From Rhynchopus sp. YZ270_cl-10 (lineage: Eukaryota; Euglenozoa; Diplonemea; Diplonemida; Diplonemidae), in assembly GCA_964035575.1 (NCBI GenBank), contig OZ037881.1, forward strand, positions 62,001 to 126,000: 64,000 nucleotides of DNA, read 5' to 3'. The notes under the pieces are model-generated. The model worked only from the letters and a program-made list of their open reading frames with translations. It ran no database searches and had not been told where the DNA came from. A program made the position numbers and the translations under genes. Positions 21,022 through 34,210 of the stretch are shown here, piece by piece. The first letter of the stretch is position 1; each line of letters begins with the position of its first letter.

Positions 21022-21075
21022 GATGACCCTAAGCCTCTCTCTCTGTGCGTCACCTTGATCACATTCGTTATCGCG
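21022..21075 (+). repeat. CCTC-loop hairpin (family A) with long 3' flank
   Basis: GATGACCCTAAGCCTCTCTC, TCTGTGCGTCACCTT, then TTGATCACATTCGTTATCGCG, shared with 16860-16899. Confidence 0.6.
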
Positions 21076-21202
21076 AAAGAAAATATTGAAAGGGACAACA
21101 AAAAGAAGAAAAAACAGGCAGATGAGAAGATTTTCCTCACAATAAAACAATGGGTGACGTTGGTACGACACACAGTGCAGACAGATTGACGCCATTTTGC
21201 TT

Positions 21203-21281
21203 TGGGAAGGTATATAAAACATTTTGGCGGACATTGTCCGACCCCCCCCCCACCCCCCCCACGGACCAGATTTTTGGGGGA

Positions 21282-21316
<35 letters not shown>

Positions 21317-23748
21317 GTCTGAAAATTGCGGACATTTTGTGTTTTTTCACCGGGGTTGTACACGATTTTGACCAAAGATTTATAAAAACTCGTCCATTTC
21401 GGCAAATTGACCCCACCACACAATGGACGGATTCCGAAAATGCAAATGACAGTGTTTTCGCGTATTTTCATGGTTTCAGCATCAGGGAGAGAAAATCTGG
21501 GTAATGTGGGATTTACCTTGGCCCCTTTACCTTACACTCATTTTGACCAAAACCAAGAACTTGGCCACTTCGGCAAATTGTCCCCACCACAGCGCAGAGA
21601 GATTCCGGAAATGCCAATCGCGGTATGTTTTGGGGCTGAAAACCCACTGTTTTTCCAGGGGAAATTTTTCGATTTCAGCAGCATTTGTTGGCCGAAAATG
21701 GGCCCACCAATTAGTGACCGGGCTCATATTTTCAAAAATTTAAGTGGTCAAAAAATTGTCCAATTTTCAACATCGACCCCACCACTTTCTGGACGGATTC
21801 CGGAAATGCCAAAAAACTGTGTTTTGGGTCACGAATCCGCGCCATGTCACCCAAAAACCAGCGGGGAAAAAAAAAAAAAAAAAAAATGTCCGACCCCCCC
21901 AGGCCAAAAGCTAAATCGCCTCCTTTCTCCCGACATTTTTGAAAATGAGTTCCCCCCCTTTATTTGCACGAAGAAAAAGTACTGGTTCCCCCCCTTTATT
22001 TGCACGAAGGCCGCAGGCTACTTAGGGGGTAAGTTTGGTGACTAAAGTGACCGTAAAAAAAATATATGAAAAGATCGAGTGTCAAATCGTCGAAAAACAG
22101 CCTTTTTGGGATGGTTTGGAAAAAAAAAAAAGCCGCCTGCGGCGGCACCAGGGCTCGCGCTAAAGTCCATCCCTCATCCCGGGATTTTTGGGGGTTTTGG
22201 TAGGAACGTTTTTTTTTTGCAGTACGGGGATTTCATTAAGAAACCAGAAGTTCTAATATTGTTGAGTAAGACCACCACATAGTGGACTTGCATGTACATG
22301 TGACCCCGCCGTGGAACGCAATTGGCTCGGAAAGTCAAAAGAAAGAGGAGAAAAAAGAAAACATGGCTCTCGGGGGGGGGGTGATTTTTCCCAAAAATCC
22401 CCAAAAAAAAAAAAAATAACGGATTTTGGGGGGGGGGGTGATTTTTTCGGAAAATCACCCCCCCCAAAAAAAAAAAAAAGTTGGGAAATCAGGATTTTTT
22501 TTTGGGGGGTCTTTCTACTAGAGCTCCGTTGTTCACACAGCAGTGAACAAAGTGACCCGTCACAGCCAGAACGCGACTCAATTGGTCAAACGCCGAAGGA
22601 AAAAGGAAGCATGCAGCATGGCGAAAGAAAAAAGTAGCGTACCGTGCGCCTGCGGCGCAAGCTTACAACCATCCTTCCCTTTGACATAGTTTGGCTGTAA
22701 TAATGTGCAATTTTAAGCGCATTTTTTTGAAATGTTGCGTACCGTGGCTTCGCCAGAACCTTTCGTTTAGCAAAATATGGAAGTAAAATTCATGCAAACT
22801 GACGATAATTACCAACGACAGTGCCATTTTATGTCGACATTTTATAGAAATGTTGCGTACCGTGGCTTCGCCCGGAACCTTTCGGGTGCCATGACCGCAG
22901 TTTCTTTCCCACGTCCCACCCTTTGCACATAGTGTGGGGAAATTTTTTTGACCCCAAATCACCCCCCTTTTTGGGTTTTGGGGGTGATCTCCGAGAGCCC
23001 TGAAAGAAAAGGAAAAAAAAAAAAAAAAGTTGGTTACCGTGCGCCTGCGGCGCTGCCTGTTCCCTTCCAGTTTCTACAGGCAAACACTTGCCCCCTTTAC
23101 CTTACACTGACGGGTTTTGACCAAAACCAAGAACTTGTCCATTTCGGCAAATTGACCCCACCACAGAACGGACGAATTCCGGAAATGCAAATGCCGGTGT
23201 TTTCGCGCATTTTCATGTTGCAAGACGTCAGGATCAGGGAGAGAAAATCTGGTTGTGGGATTTACATTGGCCCTCTTTACCCACATGGATTTTGACCAAA
23301 ACCAAAAAATTGGCCATTTCGGCAAAGTGACCCCACCACAGCGCGGACGGATTCCGGAAATTCCAATCGCGGTATGTTTTGGGGCTGAAAACCCACTGAT
23401 TTTCAGGAGAAAAATTGCTTCCAAATCTCGGAATTTTCCGAATTTTCCTGAAAATGACCCTTGTTTACGAGTATGGGTTCATATTTTGCGAAAATTTAAG
23501 TCACTAAAATTTTGTCCATTTTTTCATATTGACCCCACCGCAGACTGGGTTGAGCTCAAAAATGCAAATATGGAGGCTTTTGGAGCCCAAAAACGTACCC
23601 CCAATTCCCCCCCTTTATTTGCTCCCTTTTTGGACATTTGGCCTCCCGGACCCCCCTATTTAGCTTTAGGCCTGGACCCCCCCCCACCCCCCCGCCTCCA
23701 AAAAATTATGCGGAAATTGTCCGCCAAAATGTTTTATATACCTTCCCA
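21203..23748. mobile_element. 2.5-kb inverted-repeat element (non-autonomous)
   Basis: Left end TGGGAAGGTATATAAAACAT followed by TTTGGCGGACA is matched by its reverse complement at the right end, 31 bases identical. The interior is a mosaic of degenerate repeats around CGGCAAATTGACCCCACCAC and GGACGGATTCCGGAAATGC, in both direct and inverted arrangement, plus runs of C and A. No transposase-like ORF. No convincing target duplication at either edge. Class II affinity is inferred from the terminal inverted repeats. Confidence 0.6.
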
Positions 23749-25838
23749 TTTGGTACAACTTTTTTTTTTGTTCCCCCCTTTTGATATGCAGACACATCCC
23801 GCTGGTATGCAGGCACAAGCCACAAAAGGGGGCAGTAATTCATGATATGATATTTGCACCGACACCAAAAACGACATTTTATTTGTACCTAACGACGACT
23901 TGTACTCCTACATCGCATAGAAACAAACCGTGGCAGAAAAAGAAAAAGACTAAATTTTTTTTGAGCATTTTCAACACATACTACATTGCCTCGGCGACAA
24001 AATTTTTTTTTTCGCACTCCATTACTGTTCTCTTTCAATTCGGGAACGGGGGAGGGGGTATTTTTCTATTCTTCTTTCGCAGAATAATTTTCTTCCGCTT
24101 TTTTTTGACCTAATGTTAAATGAGCAATTTTTTGTTTAATTATAGACTTACTATCACTAGATAGCAGCCACGGTTTTTTTTTTCTTCACAGGATTCCTTA
24201 AAAGAGAGAGCGCAATGAGAACCTAATGAGTGGGAATAGTTACTGATACAGACACCTCTAGACTGACCCTCATATGCCAGCCCAGATGAAAGCACAATAC
24301 TATGTTCATCATAATATTTTTTTTTTCAGCTGAAAATTGTCTTTGCCAAAAAAAATGTTTCGCGGTTTGAAACGTGGGGGGGGGGGGGCAAAAAAAAAGC
24401 CACCCATATGCAATCAATAAATTGATAGTATATGGTGAGGGATCAACAAAGCACAATACTAAAAATGAAAAATTTAAAAGCAGGTCACTGAAGTATGCAT
24501 TCCCCCTCTACGTCCATGGTAACATGTGTGGATGAAGCGTTTAACTCTGTAACAAAACGATGGGAAAAAAAGCCCGCCGCTTCACTTTGGTAATGTTGAG
24601 ATATATTCTTTACTATTCTGTTGGGTCAGCACAGCTGCCAAGACAGCCTGCGCTGTGTGTTATTTATTTCACTGTGTTTATGTACCCCCCTTTTTTTTGC
24701 CCAGACTCTACAGTCAAGGTCAGAACTGAACAAAAAGATCTTTTCGAGGGCACGAAATGCTCTGAATACATGGCGCAGGGCGAGCCACGGATGGGGGGGG
24801 GAAAGGGTACGAATTGATTCAATGAACTCCATTGGCCAGAATAAGTCAGAGAATTAAAACGCTTTCTTTCTCTTTTCGTTCGTGTGTTTTAAAATCTTGT
24901 CAAATTTTGTGTTGTTTTGAAAAAATCATACATGGCATGTCGAAAGGTTCACACTTTGGAGTCAAAAAAAAAGGGGGGCGAAAGAGATGTCTTAAAAACA
25001 CTGTCCCTTTTTCACCGGAATCGAACACTTCCTGATTGTCCCTGTACACGTTCTTTCGAAAGAACGTGTATAGGGGGCAAGACGTGCTTCATTGTACAAA
25101 AAAGGGTCAAGTGACCTCACCTTCGAAGCCATGCTTTTTTCTCAAAATAAAACAAAAAATTAAACCTATTTAGCAGATGTTGTATTAATAAGGGTACAAA
25201 ACAATTGGTCCTAAGGCACGAGTGACCATTTAAGAAGAAAGCTTTGAAATGTCGCCATGCGCTACACACACTCTCATCCATTCTTCGCAATCTCTGTTAT
25301 TTTATTTCTCTACCCCTTGGCAGCTTTTTTTGTTGGTATACCTACAGAACGGTCTTCACAATCCCCTTGAATTACTCCTTTCAGAAATACATTTAAAAGG
25401 AGTGGGCTATTTTGAGTCATCAAAAAAGAAGAAAGATTTTCCCGATCACTGGTGTTCCAGAGGGGGCCTATATTGACAGGGGGTTTCAGGAACACCAAAT
25501 CACCTAATAAGTAGCACGGTGCAAACTAAAACTTTTTTTGGAGGGGCATGAAAAAATTAGAGTAATAAACTCTTTCGCTTTTTCGCTTTTGTTTCACACA
25601 ATAGGGGTTTAATGGGTGGGAGTGCAGTAATGTGATGGCATGCAGTGGCGCGTGCGTGCGTTACTGTAAGCCTCACAAATGCAAGGTGGGCATGGCGGTG
25701 GAAAGGAAGACAGACAAAAAATGACTATCAAAACTTTCCTTAAAAAGATCGAAAAAAAAAACACATGGCGACATTTGTCGGAGAAAGACTGTTCAGAAAT
25801 AATAAAAACGGAATAAAAAAAGGGAAATATGTTGGTAA

Positions 25839-25870
25839 GAGGAGCCTAAGCTCGTGCGCTTGGTCACCCC
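25839..25870 (+). repeat. CCTC-type hairpin (family A, variant)
   Basis: GAGGAGCCTAAGCTCGTGCGC followed by TTGGTCACCCC; stem CCTAAGC with GCTTGG is retained while the loop is shortened. Confidence 0.45.
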
Positions 25871-26646
25871 CTAAAAGAGAGAATTTTGATAAGACGAATA
25901 GTGTCGAAAACGTCTTAGAAAAGAAATTGATTTTTTTTAAAAAAAATATTTTCTTTTTGTTTGCATAAAGTCTTTAAAAGATACACTAAAGAGAAACAGA
26001 CATATTGAAGATGCATACCCCGTATAAGCCTGCATTGTGCATCATCATTTTCAAGAAAATACAAAATATATTAAACACCCACAATCTTAAAAATGCATTT
26101 AAAAAAGAAACGAAACAATAACAAAAAAAATCAGTGGATATTGCTAGGCAGCAAACTACACTAAGTTGAAAAATGTTTGATAAAATGAAAATCTCAACAA
26201 AAAACACACACACAAAAATAGTGCCTTTTTTTCTGTTTGTAGGTCATCGCATTGCGCAATTCTCTAAAACACATCGTCCATTGGACGTCAGGCACTGAAA
26301 TACAAAACAAACCGCTTTCAGGAGAAAAAGAAAGACACACACAAGGGGCTGCTGGCTGTCGGTGTTGACGAAACAGAAAAAGAATCTTAACGTATGCATT
26401 CACATTGAAAGCATAGGTATAGGGATCAAAACGATACGCAAAAAAAATTAAAAAAAAAAACGGGGCAAAGAAAAGGGTGCTGATAAGTGATTCCAGCCAA
26501 AACGGGTCTATCCCCCTATCCTATGAGAAGGGAACGCCCAATACCTGAGGCGTAATATATATTTGGAGATGGGTTCCTGTGGAAATGGGGGTGGGTTAAT
26601 GAAATGGGGGAATGTGAATAATATCACGGGAGGAGTTGATGAAGTA

Positions 26647-26752
26647 CCGTAAATGTAACTATGTTGGAACGTAATAATGTTGGAACTGCCAAAAAAAAAA
26701 AAACGCTCGATCGTTCCAATATAGTTACGGTCCAACATATTTCCATTTACGG
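26647..26752. mobile_element. TA-flanked MITE (106 bp)
   Basis: Terminal inverted repeats CCGTAAATG...CATTTACGG bounded by TA on both sides (26645-26646 and 26753-26754). Subterminal GTTGGAACG and CGTTCCAA are also inverted. TA duplication and the CCGT end match two other elements here (32249-32689 and 36550-36649), pointing to a Tc1/mariner-like source transposase elsewhere. Confidence 0.7.
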
Positions 26753-26987
26753 TAAATCCCTGAGTGCAAGGGAAAAGATCATTTGGGGTGTCAATACTGC
26801 CAATAGTTCTGAAGGAAATTCCTCCAAAAAAAAAAACTTAATAGATGATTATGCCTGTACTGTACGCACGCATCTAAGACAGTAGGGGAAGGTGTGGGGA
26901 ACTTCACTAAAAAAAAAAAAACATTGAGAGGGAAAGGAAAGAAAATTGGGGTAAGGACATTCTGGTACCCCCAAGTTTGACTTTTGG

Positions 26988-27166
26988 ACAATTCAGAACC
27001 ACAAGGTTTCGATAAAGACAATTCAGACCCACAAGGTTTCGATAAAGACAATTCAGAACCACAAGGTTTACGATAAAGACAATTCAGAACCACAAGGTTT
27101 ACGATAAAGACACTTCAGAACCACAAGGTTTACGATAAAGACACTTCAGAACCACAAGGTTTGCAT
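26988..27166. repeat. 31-bp minisatellite, about six units
   Basis: Units of the form ATTCAGAACCACAAGGTTT then ACGATAAAGACA, period 30-31 bases, with small differences between units (ACAATT or ACACTT). Confidence 0.85.
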
Positions 27167-27230
27167 TTTGGAAAATTTGTTGATGACTCTAGCTAAAAAA
27201 AGAGTGAAACACTATAGACGCAGGCCACAT

Positions 27231-27346
27231 AATGGTGGCAGTATTGTGATGGGAGCCCATTGGAATGCGTAAAATACGTCAAACTACACGTGTATTTTGA
27301 TGCTTTGCGTATTCCAATGGGCTCCCATCACAATATTGCCACCATT
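27231..27346. mobile_element. Foldback MITE (116 bp)
   Basis: AATGGTGGCAGTATTGTGAT at the left and its near-perfect complement at the right form ~45-base arms around a short loop. The flanks GCAGGCCACA (left) and GCAGGCACAC (right) look like an imperfect ~10-base target duplication, and the site resembles the start of a family C repeat. Confidence 0.75.
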
Positions 27347-27809
27347 GCAGGCACACCTCCGGATGCCAGCCCCGGATGAAATCATGTCACTTCTTTAAAA
27401 CTGTCAAATCATTTTGTCTTGAGGGGAAAGTTGTCGAAAAAAAATGACCACACAAAGGCAAAAAAGAATTTTTTTTAAAAGAGGTAAACTCGCAGAACGT
27501 TCACATTCTACTGAGATCCATGCTGTTCCTTCTCCACATCAAAAAAGGTGTGCGGAGAGGTTGATACCACATCCCCAAAAGGAAGAGGGGCAGCTTTTTG
27601 AGTAAAAAAATTGCTCCGAGTACACAAAACGTACTTTTCTGCATCCAAAAAAAAAAAAGCCCTCCCCCTTCTGGAAGTATCATTCAAAAAGCACCAAAAA
27701 AGGGGAAAAGGGTTGACTGTGGGTTGCTTACGGGTGACATCATTTTTGCACGACGGTAATAGTAAATGACTTTGCGTAGTGTTATTTGCGGTTTCACTAT
27801 TGTAAAACC

Positions 27810-30182
27810 TTACAGGGGGGGGGCTTATTAAGAGCGGCATGCCGAATAAGAGCGGCAGGGGTAATAAGAGCGGCACCCTGGGATCTGGCGAACTCTGGAA
27901 AATAAGAGGGGCACCCCCCTCCTATACAAAGTCTTAAGGGAGGTACTGGTTGGGGGCCTGAAAAAATTTTCGACCGATTTTTGCCCACAAAAAATCGAAA
28001 AAAAAAATTTTTTTTTCGATTCTCCAGGGTTTCCGCCAGGATTTGGGGTTTCAGAAATTGGGGTGTACCATGAAAACGACCCCCAAAAAAATTTTTTTTT
28101 CTCCCCGGGGGGTATGTAACTTTGTGTATTAGTGTGTAAAATTTGACCGGCCCTTTGGGTGAAAAAAAAAGGGTGAGGGGAGTTGGGTCCAGTCATAGGG
28201 AGTATAGCATATTTTTTGGAAAATTCTTCAAAAAAGCAAGGATTTTTGTTGAGCACAATGAAATTTTCAGAAAAATCCCAATTTTCGGCCAAATTTGGAG
28301 CAAATTATGGCCCACCCACCCCGATTTTGGGTCAAAAACCGACTTCATTTTTGCACAGGAGTGCCTACGATGTCGTAAACCAGAGGTCCTCTGGATGCAT
28401 GCATTGATAAACACAACACTGGAAATTGCAAGGAACGAGTCTACATGTGCGTGTTCTCTAGCCACTACAGTCACAGGGTGTGCACAAAATGACCGTATTG
28501 TGGCTGAAGTTTGACTTGCGAAATTTCGCGAACATCTATTTCTGAGGTTTTCTTTGGATTCTTTGGGCCATTTTATGACCTACCACGCCCGATTTTGGGC
28601 GATAAAACAAAATTTTGTCAGGTCAAAAATCGCCTAGTACTTGTGAAAAGAATTGCTAAGGAAATGTGTAATATGCGTGTTTTTGTACAAAAGTACGTTT
28701 TTGGGTGCTTCTGGAGGGTCAAAACACCAAAATTTTGCGTTTTTTTGCACTTTTTGGTGCCCAAAAACCCAACTCAGGGGTCGAAATTTTCCCGGGAAAA
28801 AAAAATTTTTTTTTTTCGATTTTTCGATTTTTTGACAAGGCGCTGGCCCATACAAAATGCACTGGTGGTACAGAAAATGGCCGGGGAATAAACTCTAGAT
28901 GCTCAAAACCGCCTAATTCTTGCTTTTTTTGACTTTTTGGTCCCAGAAGGGTACATAGGGTGTAGTGAGCAGGCCTCAAAAACACTTGTGAAAAAAAAAT
29001 TGGGATTTTTTTTTTTTTTGAGATTTTTGAAAAATCGGCCGATTTTGCGACCAATTTTGGCTGGGGAATTTCGACGACCAAAGGGTCCCCCCTTTGGTTT
29101 TTTTCAAAAAATCGGGTATTTTTTGTGTCTCAATAGTACCCGGTCAAAATGCCGGTCAAAATGGGGTGCCGGTCAAATTACATACCCTATTTTGACCGGG
29201 TACTATTTGTACACAAAAATACCCGATTTTTTCGGGAATTTTTGACAACACACTGGTTAAGTGACCGGTCAGAACCGGTCAAATTACATACCCCCCCCCG
29301 AAAAAGCGGTCGTCGCGCCCTTCGCGCGCGCCTCCCTGGCAGACACAGGTAGAGAGGCGAAGCGTGCGGGGGGGTGCTACAAAAAAATTTTTTGGGAAGG
29401 GTTGAAAGGGCAGAAGGGGAGTCGCGAGATACGCTCACTACCGGTTGAGGTGTCACTTCCACTGGGCTGCAGAAGGGCGGTCTTTGGTAGGGGTGGTTCG
29501 TTTGGAGGTCGGGGGTGGAAGCTTAACAAGGCAAGGTGTCTTGTGAGAGGGTGGTGGTATTTGCTTTTTTCATTGCCTGGCGCTACACAGTGATTACAGT
29601 GCTGCCGTTGGAACATGTAATAGAAAGTGAATGCACTCGTCGCTTGCACCGAAGCCTCCTTTAGTTTAGAATATAGCAACATCAAATAACCAGCAACACA
29701 GCGCCGCAGGCGCACGGTACGCTACTTTTTTTCTCTTTTTTTTTTCTAGATTTTACCCCCCTTTTCTTCCACTTCTTTTGACACAGCGAGCCAAACGCTC
29801 TGCACGGTGGGGTCACATGACCACAGGGGGTCATCTACAACCTCTAAAACCATTTTTCTCGGGGTGTACTTTGGTACACCCCGAATCCCTGTAAAAATCC
29901 AAATTTTTCCGGGAAAATATTGGGGTGTACCAAAGTACACCCCGGTACCCCCTGGCGGAAACCCTGTTCTCGGGAGTCTGTGCGTTCTGTGATGGGGTCA
30001 CTTTGCGCTGAGAAATGACTTTTTTGTGGGCAAAAATTGGCGGGAAAATTTTTTTTGGACCCCCCTTAAGGTTTTGTACAGGGCCCCCCAAGTTGACCCC
30101 GAAAGCTCGGAAAACCCAATACTTTGCGATTAGGCACGCCGAATAAGAGCGGCGCCCCTTTTATTTGGCTACCCCCCTGTAA
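27810..30182. mobile_element. 2.4-kb hAT-like element, non-autonomous, with 8-bp target duplication
   Basis: Ends are TTACAGGGGGG (27810) and CCCCCCTGTAA (to 30182), flanked on both sides by the identical 8-mer GTAAAACC (27802-27809 and 30183-30190). Subterminal GCCGAATAAGAGCGGC-type repeats occur near both ends. Eight-base duplications with CAGGG-like ends are typical of hAT transposons. The interior is A/T- and G-run-rich with nested foldbacks (29106-29240, around TAGTACCCGGTCAAAAT) and no transposase ORF. The perfect target duplication indicates a fairly recent insertion. Confidence 0.8.
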
Positions 30183-30260
30183 GTAAAACCACAAATCAAG
30201 TCATTTCCTTCGCTGTCGTGTATCATGGGACACCTGTGGGGAGGGAAGAGAAAACTTGGA

Positions 30261-30291
30261 GATGTAATGTGCCTCGCTGCGCAAATACATC
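30261..30291 (+). repeat. CCTC-loop hairpin (family A)
   Basis: GATGTAATGTGCCTCGCTGC then GCAAATACATC. Outer stem GATGTA/TACATC and inner stem TGTGC/GCGCA both pair. Confidence 0.65.
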
Positions 30292-30957
30292 AAAAAAAAA
30301 AAAAACGAAATACACACACTCAGGGTCGATCGGTCTCAATGAGACCTAAGTCTGGGAAGGGGGGGGGAAAGAGGCTGAAAAAGAAGCCCTCTTTTGTGAC
30401 TGGTATACTAAAGTGGAGTTGGTAATGTGCATACACCCTCTCTACCACTTCGTGGGTGCTGTTTTGCCGAAAAAAATGGGCAGAAAAATTGAAGTAAAGA
30501 TGTGCTCTCTCTGCACACATAGGGAGGGGGTTTGACATGGTAACTGCACACTAAAAATATGATACTCCACTTGGTGTTCCCCGAAAGTGCTGATATTGAC
30601 AGGTCCTTGACAGGATTTTTGGGAACACTATCCAAGGGAAAAAAAAAAATTGAATATGATTCACTCTGCATACCCCAAAAAAGGGATGTGTTGGTGAGCC
30701 TTAACCCCACCTGTATTTGGCCACCTTAAAAAAAAAAACAGAAAACTGACGAGGAATGTGTCGCGCGCACACTCTAAAAAGAACTTCACGTGATCAGGGG
30801 GGGGTTGGGGGAGGGGGAAAGGGGGAGGGCACTGTGTTGCATCCCCTGCATTGCTTTTTGGGCAAGGAAACACAGAGTGTGGGAGGCGGGGTTTCTTCTT
30901 TTTTTCCGACGTCCCTTTAGGTATTTAGTTTATTTCGAACTGATTTTCATACTGTGG

Positions 30958-31085
30958 GTGTTATAACGTTATGTTTTACGTTATTTTTGTTATAACGTTA
31001 TTTTTGTTATAACGTTATCGAATAACGTTATAACAAAAAATAAAAGTGTTATAACGTTATCGATAACGTTATAACACCGTTATAA
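30958..31085. repeat. Cluster of TTATAACGTTAT palindromes
   Basis: At least six copies of ATAACGTTAT or close variants in about 130 bases, several arranged as larger palindromes. A second, smaller cluster is at 33650-33695. Confidence 0.75.
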
Positions 31086-31087
31086 CT

Positions 31088-31292
31088 GTTATTTTTGTTA
31101 TTGCGTTATGGTACCCAGGCACCCAGGTACCCAGGTACCCAGGTACCCAGGTACCCAGGTACCCAGGTACCCAGGTACCCAGGTACCCAGTACACAGTGC
31201 CGGTGTACTACTGGGTATCTGGGTACCTGGGTACGTGGGTACCTGGACCTGGGTGCCTGTGCCTGGTACCATAACGCAATAACAAAAATAAC
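31088..31292. repeat. Foldback with an ACCCAGGT minisatellite arm
   Basis: Outer arms GTTATTTTTGTTATTGCGTT and the exact complement at 31265-31292. The left arm continues into about ten copies of the 8-mer ACCCAGGT (31111-31190) and the right arm into the degenerate complement CTGGGTAC. Confidence 0.8.
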
Positions 31293-32248
31293 CCCCAATG
31301 ACATAACGAAGTATCGCTTGAAAGTACCGTTCAATATACCTTGCTTGGGTGTGCATGAAGTAGCACACAAGCATTGCCAAGGTATATCAACCGATAAATC
31401 AATCAGATAAACGTTACATCATTGGAAAATTGTTGGCACCGCCCCCCTGTCTTCGTATTTATTACGTCGACAGGCCAAACAGCGTTGGGCTCAGAAGAAG
31501 CAGTGCAAGACACTGGGGATCAACATGAGAACCAACTCCCAACAACACAGGCTACCGAAGTAGCAGGTGGGGTGTTGCGGGTGTTTGGGGTGAAAGAAAA
31601 TCGATTTTGGTAAGTTCCAGCAGAAAATTCTTAAGTTTGCACTAGTCGAGAAGGGTTACCACTGCTCACGAGCGGTGCACCCATTTAAGGGTGGAGAAGC
31701 GTGACACGCACATACAAGTATGCACGTTACTTCAACAAAGGCTGAATTCTGGTAATTCTAAGGGATGTGAATTACAGCCACCACATGGTTGTCATTAGGT
31801 TACTACCTTCGTCGTAGACGTATACAAAGGTTTCGCCCCCTTCTCTTTCATGCAAACTTAAGAAAATTCTGAAGTAACTACAACCTGGCGTGCGGGTACA
31901 GATGCATTGCTTTGTTCTTTCCTCAAGTCATGTGTGATCTCTCGGGTCTGTACTAAAGTCAGTGTTTAGATAAGCATCCACTTGACTCGTTCTAACAACC
32001 GTTGAAATCTAGAACAAAACAATACACTGCCCCTTCTCACACCAAGCCGCCATGCTTCAAGAGCATGCCCTGGGCAAAAATTACTCTGACAAAAATTGGT
32101 TTTCTGGGGGAACGCAATATTTTCTTGTGCCTAGTCCTCCGCAAGAGCAGAGGACAGACTTTCCGGATCCCGAAGTCGAATTTCTTGCACTAGCTATGCT
32201 CCCTGGGTTAAATGGCTATAGCAGTGACTGACTAAGAGTTTCATAATA

Positions 32249-32689
32249 CCGTCTTTTGAAAAATTATGGACCAGAAAAATAGGTCCATAAAAAAAAAAAA
32301 ATCCCAAAAAGTCCATAATTGTTCTGGTCCATCATTGTTCTGGTCCATGTTATTTCTGGTCCATCTGTGTTAGGCTTTTTTTTTGAACTTGTCCATTTTC
32401 AGACCCATTCCGAGCTTTCGGTACCGCACGTTGGCGGGGCATCTCGGCTTATATGTGGGCCCGGTAGACCCATTCCGAGCTTTCTCCCCACACAAGCGGT
32501 CGTCGCACGCGCTTCGCGCGCGCGACTCCCTGTCAAAATTCTGGACAAGTACAAAAAAACCCCACACATGTGTCGGACCAGAAAAATAGGTCCATAAAAA
32601 AAAAAAAAATCCCAAAAGGTCCATAATTGTTCTGGTCCATCATTATTCTGGTCCATGTTATTTCTGGTCCATATTTTTTCAAAAGACGG
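32249..32689. mobile_element. TA-flanked inverted-repeat element (441 bp)
   Basis: Ends CCGTCTTTTGAAAAA and the complement CAAAAGACGG, bounded by TA (32247-32248 and 32690-32691). Inside are two direct ~95-base copies built of GGTCCATAA and TTCTGGTCCAT motifs around a central GC-rich segment that also occurs in the element at 27810-30182 (AAGCGGTCGTCGC). Confidence 0.7.
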
Positions 32690-34135
32690 TAATTAGGGTG
32701 GTCTATGGGGGTGGTGTAAAACAAAACTAAAATCAATTATGAGTGATTTATTAGAGTATTATTAGAGTTTTGTAGATTATTACAAGCTCTTGGCAAGCTC
32801 TTGTGATGGGTCTAGGTCTGGGATTTTTCTGTGGAAAATGAGTGGAAACTGTGTAATTAAGTATTTGTAATTACACGCTTCCACTCCAGACCTGCACAAC
32901 ATATCAGGCAGCAAAAATAAAAAATTCCCAATTTTTTGTGAGTAAAAATTGCTGGGGAAAATATTTGGTCTCAAAATCAGCGAGCCGGGGTATGACCAAA
33001 ACAACGGAGGTCGTTGGTTCAATGAAGAAGTGCAAGCGATGACCCATCTGGGACGGAGGAACGCGTCTTTATGTATCCTGCATTACGCGGGTACGTCGAC
33101 CAAGCTCTCCCGGGGTCCTCCAGACCCCCTTGCACTTTTCACCTCCTCCCTCCCCTTCACCTACCACCATCGCTTTAGGGAGGCGTCTTTAGCGGTTACA
33201 CATTGCACGCCTGTAACAGGATTTTGTGCTCGTCAATAATTGCGCGTCAATGAAAACTACTAATTGTAAGTTATGTTTTGGAAGAATTTTTAAATAGGAA
33301 CTTTTTTGAGAGTGGCTATTTTTGGGACTCATTTTTTCTCGGGACACATTTTTGGTGGATTTTTGGTGTGTAGGAGGTAAAAATATGTAACTTTCGGCCA
33401 TTTTTGGTATTTTTGTTGGCAAAATCTGGCATTTTTGGCATTTTGTGAAAAAAAATGTTGAAAATAACACTCAAATAACACTCCAATAACACTTTTTTTG
33501 TTGGAATTTTTTTAAAATATGAAAAAAACATGTTTTTGGGGCATTTTTTTTGTTGTAACCCCCCCAAAAAATTTTTTTGGGGGGTTTTGGGCACGTTCCG
33601 AACCACTCCTGGCCCTTAGAAGTAGATAGGAAAAAAAATAACAAAAATAACACTTTTAATAACGTTATTAACGTTATAGATAACGTTATAACACCACAGT
33701 ATGGATTTTATGTACAAAAAAAAATTGGTCAAAACACCTCGGTGAAAATGAACAAAAAAATGAAAAATGATAAAGAATTTGAGAAGCATGCACCTCTCCA
33801 CGCAAACATCGTCTATCCCCCATTGTCCTTTTCCACCTGGTTTCAAAAAAAAAAAAAAAATACCACCCGTGTAAGTTGACCTAAGCCTTTGCTTACATAA
33901 AAGGGGGGGTGACGAACGGCTGGTTCGCTGGTTCAGAAAGCAAGGAAATAGGGTTTAAAAAAAAAAAATTCTCGTGTTTTTGTTTTTGCTTCGCTTATGT
34001 TAAGATGTGTTGCAATAACAAATAAACAAAAGTCTGCTCAAAAAATGAGCGCTGTTTTCTTTTGTCTCAAGAAAACTGTGGGTAAACATGAAAAGGGTTC
34101 CTTATAAAAGGGTCTAAAAGAAAAGAAAAGTTGAT

Positions 34136-34172
34136 AGGACAATCTAAGCCCTCTCGTGCTCAGTCGCCCCCA
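34136..34172 (+). repeat. CCTC-loop hairpin (family A)
   Basis: AGGACAATCTAAGCCCTCTC then GTGCTCAGTCGCCCC; stem CTAAGC/GCTCAG. Confidence 0.5.
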
Positions 34173-34210
34173 AAAAAAAAATGAAAAAAAAAAAAAAAAA
34201 ATAACTATTT

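Noticed and set aside
21203-23748. Target duplication for the 2.5-kb element
   Set aside because: Flanks TTTTGCTT and TTTGGTAC are only weakly alike; not called.
24990-25080. Possible tRNA T-arm (TTCGATTCC on the minus strand)
   Set aside because: No acceptor, D or anticodon arm of the right length can be formed around it; the nearby palindrome explains the pairing.
31108-31190. ACCCAGGT array as telomeric repeat
   Set aside because: The unit is not a known telomere repeat and the array forms one arm of a foldback in the interior of the sequence.
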